This document shows, piece after piece, positions 1-5,805 of a stretch of 5,805 nucleotides of DNA. The first letter of the stretch is position 1; every line of letters starts with the position of its first letter. Source of the stretch: Bacteroidota bacterium. GTDB lineage: Bacteria > Bacteroidota > Ignavibacteria > UBA10030 > UBA8401. The notes below the pieces were generated by a model, which had not been told where the DNA came from, did not search any database, and saw nothing but the letters and a program-made list of their open reading frames with translations. The translations under genes were made by a program, and so were the position numbers. The stretch lies in NCBI GenBank assembly GCA_030824295.1, contig JAVBYA010000161.1, positions 1 through 5,805 on the forward strand, given 5' to 3'.

Positions 1-2124
1 GTTACCGGTCCCTTGTCCGACCTTAAATCCGGGGTTCGCATACAGACGCTCGAAGTTCGGGGTCTGGATGAAATGTCCGTAGGAGAAATGGATCACACCT
101 CTGTCGGTGATGGGGAACGAAGCACCGAAACGGGGACTGATCTTCAGTTTCGGACTTGCTTTCTTGAACCAATAGGCGCGGCGGTCTGCGACCGTCTTTG
201 CCGGTTCGTTGGCATCACGCTGTCCGTTGCCGTTCAGATCATGGAATGTATTCAGGAATTTTGCAGGAAGGTAAATATCCGGGTCTTCATCGTCGGCAAG
301 AACGTTCGCATCCGGTTCGAAGTAATCCACGCGGACGCCGATGTTCACGATAAGGTCCTTGAACTCCATCTTGTCCTGCACATATGCAGAGAGTTCATAC
401 GGATTGTGCGTGTAGGTATCATGATTCTGCAAACTGTCGCCATCCACGACGGTGGTGATGTACCGGCTTGACTGAGCGATCTTATATGTAGCCTGCGCAT
501 TCGCCGGACGAAGCGTGACATCATCCATGAAGAGCTCGTGCCGCCGCAGTTCCACACCGGACTTCACGAAGTGCTGATTGGTCACCTGGCTGCTCAGGTC
601 CACTTTCAGCAGACCGGTGGTGGTGGAACGTTTGTACCGGTTCAGGTCGGAACCGCCGGTGCTGAAGGAGTAGGAACTCAGTGAACGTCCCAGATTGGCC
701 AACTCAGGATGCGTATAGCGGGTGTCGTACGGGTTCTCGTAGAGATAGTGCTGATATGATTTCTTGAAGTATGAACCGCCGATGGTGTAGAAGGTATTCG
801 CGCTGAGCGTGTGGGTCAATTGGAAGATACCGGTATAACTGCGGGTGTAATCCTTTCCCTGTCCGTCGGGATTGTACTGGAAGTCGCGGTTGAACCCCTG
901 CGAAACAACATCATCATAGATACCGGTGATGTTCAGTTTCAATTCGGATGAGAACCGGAGGGCGAGTTTTGCCTGGACGTATTGTTTGTCATTCCATCCC
1001 ATCGGCACGGTCTTCCCGTCCCCCACACTGGATGCGGGATCGTACATGCTGCGGAAGATGGAATACGCGGAATCGAAACGGTGTCTGTTGATGGAGTCGG
1101 CCAGTGCCTGGGTGATGGAACCGCCGGCGGCGATGGAGGTGATATTCTGATTGATGTAGGTGGAATCGCTGGCGAAGTGGGTCCCGATGATGTATGCTTC
1201 GTCCTTATCGACCCTCTTCCCGATGGCGGTGCTCGGCGTATAGCGCCGGATGCCGTTCAGATACCCGCCGTAGTGGATATTGCGGGCATTAAGATAGAGG
1301 GAGACATCCTTCCCTGCCAGCGGACCGCTGACGCTTGCTTCGATGTTCCGGATGTTGAGCGGTTCGAATTTCTGGATCCCTTTGAAGATATTGCTGTGAT
1401 TGCTCAGGAAGTCCCCGGCATAGGCGGTGATACTGCCGGTGTACTTCTCCGCACCTTCCCTCGTCACGATGTTCACGATACCGGACATTGCCTGACCGTA
1501 TTCCGCGTTGAACGCACCCGAAAGCACCTGCAATTCCTGCACCATACTCGGATTCACATCCACCACCGCACTGCCGTTGAAGGCGTCCGTCACCGGCACA
1601 CCGTCGATCCAGTATGCCGTCTCACCGGAACGGCCGCCGCGGATACTACCCGCAACGTTACCGGCCTGGAGTCCGATCACCTGACCGATCTCAGTGACCG
1701 GAAGCTGTTTGATATCGTCGCCGCCGACCACAGCGGTCGTGGCGGTAAGATCCTTCTGCACCAGCGGACGTTCTGCCGTGATGACCACTTCATCGCCGAT
1801 CACCGTCTCTTCGGACAGTTTGAAGTCCTGTTTGGTCGTCAGATCGCTCTTCACCTGCACGTTCGAGTAGCTGATCGGAGTGTATCCGATCGACGACGCG
1901 CGGATCGTATAGACGCCGGGCTGCAGATTGAGGATGAGGAAATTCCCTTCGAAGTCCGACACGGCGCCGTACGATGTGCCGACAAGGATGATATTGACGC
2001 CGGGAAGCGGCTCACCGGATTTCGCATCGATGACCGTTCCGACGATCTTACCGGTGGTACCGGCCGTCAGCAGCGAAAGAAGCAGACCCGTGAGGAGCGT
2101 GAGTATGATGACGTTCTTTTTCAT
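1..2124 (-). CDS. TonB-dependent outer-membrane receptor with N-terminal carboxypeptidase-regulatory-like domain (3' end outside window)
   Basis: Reading the minus strand from the ATG at 2124-2122 gives 708 uninterrupted codons to the window edge, with no stop. The protein begins MKKNVIILTLLTGLLLSLLTA, a signal peptide with probable cleavage near residue 21. Residues about 25-105 form a carboxypeptidase-regulatory-like beta-sandwich (GTVIDAKSGEPLPGVNI, later GNFLILNLQPGVYTIRAS). The plug domain follows, about 110-230: DEVVITAERP at 111-120, IRGGRSGE at 161-168, IDGVPV at 173-178, and VQELQVLSGAFNAEYGQAMS at 195-214. The rest is beta-barrel sequence. Relatives usually run to roughly 900-1000 residues, so some 200-300 residues are probably missing. 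Such receptors import ligands across the outer membrane using TonB-ExbBD energy; the ligand cannot be told from sequence. A GGAG Shine-Dalgarno at 2132-2135, 7 nt from the ATG, supports the start. The gene lies 38 bp downstream of a LacI-type regulator, which suggests a regulated nutrient. An EF-hand-like loop sits at residues 629-640. The family call is firm. Confidence 0.95.
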   Translation of the reverse strand, partial: MKKNVIILTLLTGLLLSLLTAGTTGKIVGTVIDAKSGEPLPGVNIILVGTSYGAVSDFEGNFLILNLQPGVYTIRASSIGYTPISYSNVQVKSDLTTKQDFKLSEETVIGDEVVITAERPLVQKDLTATTAVVGGDDIKQLPVTEIGQVIGLQAGNVAGSIRGGRSGETAYWIDGVPVTDAFNGSAVVDVNPSMVQELQVLSGAFNAEYGQAMSGIVNIVTREGAEKYTGSITAYAGDFLSNHSNIFKGIQKFEPLNIRNIEASVSGPLAGKDVSLYLNARNIHYGGYLNGIRRYTPSTAIGKRVDKDEAYIIGTHFASDSTYINQNITSIAAGGSITQALADSINRHRFDSAYSIFRSMYDPASSVGDGKTVPMGWNDKQYVQAKLALRFSSELKLNITGIYDDVVSQGFNRDFQYNPDGQGKDYTRSYTGIFQLTHTLSANTFYTIGGSYFKKSYQHYLYENPYDTRYTHPELANLGRSLSSYSFSTGGSDLNRYKRSTTTGLLKVDLSSQVTNQHFVKSGVELRRHELFMDDVTLRPANAQATYKIAQSSRYITTVVDGDSLQNHDTYTHNPYELSAYVQDKMEFKDLIVNIGVRVDYFEPDANVLADDEDPDIYLPAKFLNTFHDLNGNGQRDANEPAKTVADRRAYWFKKASPKLKISPRFGASFPITDRGVIHFSYGHFIQTPNFERLYANPGFKVGQGTGN
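205..240 (-). other. EF-hand-type calcium-binding loop within the receptor barrel region
   Basis: Residues 629-640 of the TonB-dependent receptor read DLNGNGQRDANE. This fits the canonical 12-residue EF-hand loop at every ligand position: D1, N3, N5, G6, D9, E12. There is no clear pair of flanking EF helices, so it is probably an isolated calcium-binding loop of the dockerin or thrombospondin kind, placed in an extracellular loop of the barrel. An acidic stretch, LADDEDPDIYLP, follows immediately downstream at residues 649-660. Calcium binding is inferred from the motif alone. Confidence 0.6.
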
Positions 2125-2131
2125 TCCAGGA

Positions 2132-2135
2132 CTCC
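2132..2135 (-). promoter_or_regulatory. Ribosome binding site of the TonB-dependent receptor
   Basis: The minus strand reads GGAG-TCCTGGA-ATG, a Shine-Dalgarno core 7 nt before the start codon. It lies in the 38-bp gap (2125-2162) after the lacI stop. That gap shows no TAnnTTTG promoter box and no hairpin with a T-run, which supports co-transcription with lacI. Confidence 0.7.
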
Positions 2136-2162
2136 GAAATGATTGATGAAAACAAAACACGT

Positions 2163-3197
2163 TTACTGTTCGTGAAAGACGTATTGCTTGTTCGCGCCGC
2201 AGCTGGCCCGGATGACGAGCCCCGGTTTGAAACTGACGGATGACACTGGAGCCTCCGGATGTTCGATACGTTCGATCATCTTCTTCACAGCCAGTTCCCC
2301 CATCTTGAACATGGGCTGGCGCATGGTGGTCAGATCGAAATTCTTTGCCAGTTCCACATCGTCGAAGCTGACAATGGCAACATCCTCCGGCACGCGGATG
2401 TTCCGTTCACGCAATGCGGCGAGTACGCCGATGGCCTGGATATCGCTGGAAACGAAGAACGCAGTCGGCAGCGGCAGTCCGCGGCCGAGGAATTCCATCA
2501 TACCGCGAAAACCGGACTCCCTGCTGAACCCGTCGTTCTTCTCTTCGGCGCTGTTGACGATATTCCCGTCCGGGATCTGAATGCCGGCTTGCTGCAGGGT
2601 CTGCCGGAAACTCGCGAGACGTTCACGGGCCGGGGCACTCTGCAGGTTGGCATTGATCATCCCGATATTCCGGTGGCCGAGGGAGATCAGATGCTCAGTT
2701 GCAATGGTGGCACCGCCGGCATTGTCCACGCGGATGGAGTCGAACGCGGGATGGAACGTGTCCACAAGGACAAGCGGCACTTTTTGCTGTCGGAACTCTT
2801 CTACGAAGTTCTCGGGCAGCTCGAGCGAGAACAACAACGTGCCGTCCACCCTCCCTTTGCGCATGGACCGCTGAAGATACTCTGCGACCTGCTGCTGATT
2901 GTTCGCACCGTGGATGATCAGATCGTATCCGAGCGATGAAAGTGTCTCCTGGACACCCTGAAGGACTTCGATGAAGAAATAATTGGTGAAAAATGGAATG
3001 ATGGCGCTCAGCGTATTGGACCGCTTCCGGGCGAGCGCCTGGGCAAAGGCATGGGGCTGGTAGTTCAGTTTCCGGGCGACGGTGATCACCCGTTCTCGGG
3101 TCTCCGTCGTCACATTGGCGCTGTTATTCAGCACTCTGGAAACCGTACCAATACCTACATTGGCTTCTCTGGCGATGTCGTAGATCGTAACGGACAA
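2163..3197 (-). CDS. LacI/GalR-family transcriptional regulator
   Basis: This 344-residue protein has the normal length for the family. Residues 4-24 form the LacI helix-turn-helix (TIYDIAREANVGIGTVSRVLN), with I16-G17 at the recognition-helix positions that choose the operator. The hinge YQPHAFAQALA at 46-56 keeps the minor-groove leucine (L55). Residues about 63-335 are the periplasmic-binding-protein-like effector domain, with VDGTLLFS, PLVLVDT, SIRVDNAGGATIATEHLISLGHRNIGMI, FVSSDIQAIGVLAALRE and VPEDVAIVSFDD in the expected order. The start is TTG at 3197-3195: AGGA lies 5 nt upstream (3203-3206), an in-frame TAG at 3221-3219 excludes any distant start, and the helix-turn-helix begins where the family expects. 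The effector is probably a sugar or sugar-derived molecule, judging from the family, but its identity is not readable. The gene is followed after 38 bp by the TonB-dependent receptor, probably its target and operon partner. The family call is very firm. Confidence 0.96.
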   Translation of the reverse strand: MSVTIYDIAREANVGIGTVSRVLNNSANVTTETRERVITVARKLNYQPHAFAQALARKRSNTLSAIIPFFTNYFFIEVLQGVQETLSSLGYDLIIHGANNQQQVAEYLQRSMRKGRVDGTLLFSLELPENFVEEFRQQKVPLVLVDTFHPAFDSIRVDNAGGATIATEHLISLGHRNIGMINANLQSAPARERLASFRQTLQQAGIQIPDGNIVNSAEEKNDGFSRESGFRGMMEFLGRGLPLPTAFFVSSDIQAIGVLAALRERNIRVPEDVAIVSFDDVELAKNFDLTTMRQPMFKMGELAVKKMIERIEHPEAPVSSVSFKPGLVIRASCGANKQYVFHEQ

Positions 3198-3202
3198 GAG
3201 TA

Positions 3203-3206
3203 TCCT
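3203..3206 (-). promoter_or_regulatory. Ribosome binding site deciding the TTG start of the LacI-type regulator
   Basis: The minus strand reads AGGA-TACTC-TTG, so the Shine-Dalgarno core is 5 nt from a TTG initiator. The only upstream in-frame codons before the TAG at 3221-3219 include no ATG, GTG or other TTG, so this start is effectively forced. Confidence 0.7.
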
Positions 3207-3233
3207 AATGTTAGAGTTCTATGGAAGGGCTTT

Positions 3234-3264
3234 CAAAAGTAGGTTATTATAACAAAATTGTCAA
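3234..3264 (-). promoter_or_regulatory. Promoter of the lacI-receptor operon
   Basis: On the minus strand TTGACA (3264-3259) is followed by 17 nt and TACTTT. The downstream box extends to TACTTTTG (3241-3234), an exact match to the Bacteroidota -7 element TAnnTTTG. Measured that way the arrangement is TTG-N20-TACTTTTG, within the spacing known for that phylum's primary sigma factor. Transcription should start near 3227-3230, leaving an untranslated leader of about 30 nt before the TTG start. The surrounding sequence is much richer in A and T than the coding DNA on both sides. The prediction comes from sequence match only. Confidence 0.75.
3243..3253. promoter_or_regulatory. 11-bp palindrome in the promoter spacer, possible operator
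   Basis: GTTATTATAAC is a perfect inverted repeat (GTTAT-T-ATAAC) lying wholly between the -35-like and -7 boxes. A repressor bound here would block RNA polymerase, so it is a possible autoregulatory site for the adjacent LacI-type protein. It lacks the central CG common in LacI-family operators and is A/T-rich, so it may be chance. Confidence 0.3.
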
Positions 3265-3288
3265 GTACATATTATGGTTCAGGTTTGC

Positions 3289-3314
3289 GTTACAGTTCGC
3301 GGTAACTGTACAGT
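3289..3314. repeat. Cluster of inverted ACAGTT half-sites, possible regulator binding site
   Basis: Bases 3291-3310 read TACAGTTCGCGGTAACTGTA, two 7-base arms (TACAGTT/AACTGTA) around a 6-base centre with CG at its middle. A 20-bp palindrome with a central CG is the usual shape of a LacI-family operator. The right arm also starts a second perfect palindrome, ACTGTACAGT (3305-3314), and GTTAC (3289-3293) pairs with GTAAC (3302-3306). The site is centred about 70 bp upstream of the predicted lacI start of transcription and about 40 bp beyond the transporter stop codon. No T-run follows on the minus strand, so it is not a classical terminator. Which protein binds is unknown. Confidence 0.45.
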
Positions 3315-3341
3315 GGGTGGCGGAAGAGCCGGATGGCGAGT

Positions 3342-4583
3342 TTACGAAGCGCTGGAACTGCGCCGGTTCATCACCAGACGCATTGCGATGCCAGCAACAG
3401 CGCAGACAGCAGCTCCGGAGATCACGGCATAGCGGGGACCGATCTGGTCCGCCAGCCATCCCATGCCGAGATGTCCGAATGGAGCAAGTCCCTGAAAGAT
3501 CAGAAGGTACAGTCCCAGCACCCTCCCCCGCATCGCATCCGGTGCGCGGCGCTGAATGGTGGTGTTCGCCGTGGCGATGAACATGATGAGTCCCATGCCG
3601 ACGAAGATGAGACTGTACATGGAGACGGCGACATTCACGGAGAGAGCAAAGACCGTTACTCCCAGGATGAAGAGGGACATGCCGCCGTAGATGAACCGGC
3701 TCGGCCGGACCCGGCTTTCGGAGCTCGCAATGAAGATGGCACTGACCAGCGCCCCGATGCCGAAGGACATCATCAGATTCCCTAGACCGACAGCGCCGAT
3801 CATCAGCACCTGGTCCGCAAAGACCGGCAGCAGCACGGTGTAGGACCAGCCGAACATCGTAATGACGGCGACGAGCGTCAGCACGGCGACCAGCATCCTG
3901 TCCGACCGGACATAGTCGACGCTCTCTTTAAGGGAACGGAAGAACCCGGGATTCACTCCCGCTGCGGCCGTCCGTACGACCGGACGCATGCGGAGCAGCA
4001 CGATGATGACGGCAAAGAACGAGAGTGCATTCAGAAAGAAACACCAGGCGATGCCGGCCGTGCCGATGATGACCCCGCCGATGGCCGGACCGATGATCCG
4101 CGCGCCGTTGAACGATGCGGAATTGAGCGCAATGGCGTTCGCGAGATGCTCCTTCCCCACCAGTTCCACGACCAGCGATTGCCGGGCCGGAACGTCGAAC
4201 GCATTGATCGTACCGAGCGTGAATGCCAGGATGCAGACCATCTCTACTGTTGCTGTTTCGGAGACAACGAGAGTGAACAGAAGTGCGGATTGGATGAGCG
4301 ACAGCACCTGCGTGATGAGCACGATGCGGTGTTTGGAGAAACGGTCCGCAATGGAACCGCCGTAGAGTGCGAACAGCAGCATCGGGATGGTGTTCAGGAA
4401 GCCGACGATGCCGAGCCAGACGGACGAATAGGTGAGCTGGTAGACGAGCCAGGACTGCGCCATCGTCTGCATCCACGTACCGATGAGCGAAACGATCTGG
4501 CCGGAAAAGAAGAGGCGGTATTCGCGGTGATGCAGCGAACGGAACGTGGGGATGGCAGTGAACCGGCTGAGGAGTTCACTCAT
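3342..4583 (-). CDS. MFS transporter of the MFS_3 (EntS-like, drug/siderophore exporter) type
   Basis: This is a 413-residue integral inner-membrane protein with about 12 hydrophobic segments, normal for the family. The N-terminus YRLFFSGQIVSLIGTWMQTMAQSWLVYQLT (residues 22-51, paraphrased in two pieces: RLFFSGQIVSLIGTWMQ and AQSWLVYQLT) is the hallmark first helix of MFS_3 proteins. Motif A, GGSIADRFSKHR, spans 75-86. DVPARQSLVVELVG and NSASFNGARIIGPAIGG mark helices 4-5, and RRAPDAMRGRVLGLY lies in the C-terminal half. MFS_3 members export siderophores, drugs or other small molecules by proton antiport; the substrate here is unknown. I chose the ATG at 4583-4581 because it precedes the conserved helix. 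The open frame extends upstream to 4736, but that stretch overlaps the VanZ gene and is not membrane-like. The start overlaps the VanZ stop by 8 bp (ATGAGTGA). No Shine-Dalgarno is visible, which suggests translational coupling. Confidence 0.92.
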   Translation of the reverse strand: MSELLSRFTAIPTFRSLHHREYRLFFSGQIVSLIGTWMQTMAQSWLVYQLTYSSVWLGIVGFLNTIPMLLFALYGGSIADRFSKHRIVLITQVLSLIQSALLFTLVVSETATVEMVCILAFTLGTINAFDVPARQSLVVELVGKEHLANAIALNSASFNGARIIGPAIGGVIIGTAGIAWCFFLNALSFFAVIIVLLRMRPVVRTAAAGVNPGFFRSLKESVDYVRSDRMLVAVLTLVAVITMFGWSYTVLLPVFADQVLMIGAVGLGNLMMSFGIGALVSAIFIASSESRVRPSRFIYGGMSLFILGVTVFALSVNVAVSMYSLIFVGMGLIMFIATANTTIQRRAPDAMRGRVLGLYLLIFQGLAPFGHLGMGWLADQIGPRYAVISGAAVCAVAGIAMRLVMNRRSSSAS

Positions 4584-4965
4584 AACGGTAGAAACGGAGC
4601 CAGCCGTGGAGCGATGCATAGAGGATGCCGCCGACCGTATCCGCAAGCAGGTCGAGCGGATCGGAATACCGTCCGGGCGTGAACGATTGATGGAACTCAT
4701 CCGTGAAACCATAGAGCGCAGTAAAGAGCACGGCAAGCAGCAGAGAATGTTTCTTCAGCCACTGGATCGGCTGATGGAAGAAGGCAACATGCGTCAGCCA
4801 ACAGAGCATGGCAAAGACACCCGCATGCACGAACTTATCCGAATAACTGGTGAAGGCAGGAATGTTTGCCGAGGAAATGGACGACGCAATGTAAATGAAC
4901 ATGCACCACGCGAGTGCCGGAAGCTGGAACTGAAGGAAAGCAATGACCTTATCATTGGAATTCAT
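4576..4965 (-). CDS. VanZ-like family small membrane protein
   Basis: This is a 129-residue protein with about four membrane segments, near residues 10-30, 45-63, 74-90 and 104-122. It carries the VanZ-like signatures: DKFVH at 43-47, then YGFTDEFHQSFTPGRYSDPLDLLADTVGG at 85-113, in which D89, E90, H92, Q93, P97-G98-R99, D102, D105 and D109 are the conserved polar positions. VanZ itself gives low-level teicoplanin resistance, but most chromosomal members have no established role, and nothing here implies antibiotic resistance. The ATG at 4965-4963 overlaps the upstream TGA by 4 bp (ATGA). A full AAGGAGG Shine-Dalgarno sits 10 nt upstream, inside the end of the dehydratase gene. The TGA at 4578-4576 overlaps the transporter start. 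Family certain; function unknown. Confidence 0.92.
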   Translation of the reverse strand: MNSNDKVIAFLQFQLPALAWCMFIYIASSISSANIPAFTSYSDKFVHAGVFAMLCWLTHVAFFHQPIQWLKKHSLLLAVLFTALYGFTDEFHQSFTPGRYSDPLDLLADTVGGILYASLHGWLRFYRYE

Positions 4966-5804
4966 CGAAGTACAACCTCCTTGATGATGGACGGTACAGA
5001 GCGAAGGATATCGCCGGCGGTCATCCCATATTGCCCGATCTTCCGTGCTGCTTCATCCCCCGCTGCCCCGTGAAGAAACACGGACGAGACTGCCGCTGGC
5101 TTCTGTTTGGCTCCCTGCGCCAATATAGAAGCAGTGAGACCAGCCAGCACATCCCCGCTTCCGGCAGTGGACATCCCTGGATTCCCCGTACAATTCACGA
5201 TGCACCGGCCGTCCGGTCCGGCCGTAACGGTCGGCGCCCCTTTGAGGATGACGGTGCATGAGTGCTGTTGGGCGAATTCCGATGCATACCGGAATGGCTC
5301 CATCGCGATCTCTTTCGCACTGATCCCGGTGAGCCGTGAGAATTCACCGTGATGCGGGGTGATGATGAGTTCCCTTCCCTTCCGCCGGAGGACCGATAGA
5401 TCCTTTGCTGCCGCGGTGAGACCATCGGCGTCCAGCACGATCGGGATACGGCACTCGGAGAGTATCTTCCGGATGAGTTCCTGCGTTTCCGGATCCCTGG
5501 ACATTCCGCAGCCCATCAGCAGGACGTCAGCCCATTGGAGCCGTTGCTTGATCTGCGGCAGTGCCTTCAATGAAAGACCTCCCTGTTTGGTGGATGGAAG
5601 TCCTAACGGCATCACTTCGACGGTCCGTTTGGCGATGGACGCATATTCCGACTCCGGAATCCCGAGGATCACCTGTCCCGCACCGCTCCGCAGTGCTGCC
5701 TGGGAACAGAGCCACGCGGCACCCATCATGCTTTTGGAACCTGCAAGAATGAAGACCTTCCCCACCGAATGCTTATGGCTGTTCACCGGACGCTGCGGGA
5801 TGAA
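4962..5804 (-). CDS. nnrD: ADP/ATP-dependent NAD(P)H-hydrate dehydratase domain (5' end outside window)
   Basis: The frame is open from the window edge to the TGA at 4964-4962, giving 280 residues. The enzyme dehydrates damaged NADHX or NADPHX back to the normal cofactor using ADP or ATP, in the cytoplasm. Visible signatures, numbered from the first codon in the window, are: GKVFILAGSKSMMGAA (15-30), MGCGMSRD (97-104), DADGLT (125-130, usual form DADALN), ITPHHGEFSRLTG (148-160, usual TPHPGE), ILKGAP (186-191) and CTGNPGMSTAGSGDVLAGL (205-223) with the catalytic Asp218. The C-terminal HGAAGDEAA...YGMTAGDILRSVP block is also present. A GTG at 5786 could be read as a start, but the preceding codons encode FIPQRPVNSHK, which matches the conserved PxRPxxSHK lead-in, so the real start lies upstream. 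The gene may be the C-terminal half of a bifunctional epimerase-dehydratase (Nnr) or a stand-alone enzyme; the window cannot decide. It is the first of three overlapping genes. Confidence 0.93.
   Translation of the reverse strand, partial: FIPQRPVNSHKHSVGKVFILAGSKSMMGAAWLCSQAALRSGAGQVILGIPESEYASIAKRTVEVMPLGLPSTKQGGLSLKALPQIKQRLQWADVLLMGCGMSRDPETQELIRKILSECRIPIVLDADGLTAAAKDLSVLRRKGRELIITPHHGEFSRLTGISAKEIAMEPFRYASEFAQQHSCTVILKGAPTVTAGPDGRCIVNCTGNPGMSTAGSGDVLAGLTASILAQGAKQKPAAVSSVFLHGAAGDEAARKIGQYGMTAGDILRSVPSIIKEVVLR
4976..4982 (-). promoter_or_regulatory. Strong ribosome binding site of the VanZ-like gene
   Basis: The minus strand reads AAGGAGG 10 nt before the VanZ ATG. It lies within the last codons of the dehydratase gene (Lys-Glu-Val-Val). 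This is the strongest Shine-Dalgarno in the window, so the VanZ-like gene can be translated well by itself despite the 4-bp overlap. Confidence 0.75.
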
Positions 5805-5805
5805 T

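Noticed and set aside
982..2142. A 386-codon open frame on the plus strand
   Set aside because: It lies exactly antisense to the TonB-dependent receptor, whose translation matches a known family throughout. The predicted protein is rich in His, Asp and Arg, has no recognisable domain, and is typical of an antisense shadow of codon-biased DNA.
2155..2164. AAACACGTTT inverted repeat as a second LacI operator before the receptor
   Set aside because: The arms are only 4 bases, the centre is not CG, there is no promoter beside it, and it overlaps the lacI stop codon. It is too weak to call.
2259..2939. A 226-codon open frame on the plus strand
   Set aside because: It is antisense to the LacI-type regulator and shows no family features. 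Its composition is that of a shadow frame.
3289..3314. Rho-independent terminator for the transporter gene
   Set aside because: The inverted repeat could form a 7-bp hairpin, but its stem is not G/C-rich and no T-run follows it on the minus strand.
4584..4736. Upstream extension of the transporter frame by 51 codons
   Set aside because: The extension is Ser/Arg-rich, lies inside the VanZ-like gene in another frame, and adds nothing seen in MFS_3 proteins. The ATG at 4583 gives the expected N-terminus.
5784..5786. GTG as the start of the NAD(P)H-hydrate dehydratase
   Set aside because: The same frame stays open to the window edge, and the codons just before the GTG encode a conserved PxRPxxSHK-type lead-in. 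The gene is therefore truncated by the window and does not start here.
1..5805. CRISPR arrays, tRNA or rRNA genes, insertion sequences, phage or defence genes
   Set aside because: I found no regularly spaced repeats, RNA-gene signatures, transposase or integrase frames. Nearly every base is accounted for by five protein genes of familiar families.

Overview
All five genes in this window lie on the minus strand, so transcription runs from high to low coordinates. They are packed with almost no spare sequence. The window looks like a Bacteroidota-like (FCB group) chromosome, and the outer-membrane receptor most resembles those I know from Ignavibacteria and their relatives. Three things point that way: a TonB-dependent receptor with an N-terminal carboxypeptidase-regulatory-like domain, a promoter ending in the Bacteroidota-type -7 box TAnnTTTG, and purine-rich Shine-Dalgarno sites. 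The phylum is an inference from protein style and promoter form, not from a marker gene.

Region 1 (5804 down to 3342) is a tight three-gene cluster. It holds the dehydratase domain of an NAD(P)H-hydrate repair enzyme (5' end outside the window), then a VanZ-like small membrane protein (4-bp ATGA overlap), then an MFS_3-type transporter (8-bp ATGAGTGA overlap). The overlaps imply one transcript with coupled translation. The functional link between metabolite repair, VanZ and the exporter is not evident from sequence.

Region 2 (3341 down to 3198) is the only real intergenic gap, 144 bp. It carries a convincing promoter facing lacI (TTGACA-N17-TACTTT, which also reads TTG-N20-TACTTTTG), an 11-bp palindrome inside its spacer, and an unusual cluster of inverted ACAGTT half-sites further upstream. 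I see no intrinsic terminator for the transporter here.

Region 3 (3197 down to 1) is a LacI-family regulator (TTG start) followed after 38 bp by a TonB-dependent receptor whose C-terminus lies beyond base 1. No second promoter or terminator is visible between them. The simplest model is therefore an autoregulated lacI-receptor operon controlling uptake of an unknown, perhaps carbohydrate-derived, ligand. No SusD-like partner or glycoside hydrolase is in the window to test this.

I did not find a clearly new biological system. The most interesting items are the promoter/operator architecture at 3234-3314, the lacI-receptor pairing, and a canonical EF-hand-type calcium-binding loop in the receptor barrel region.
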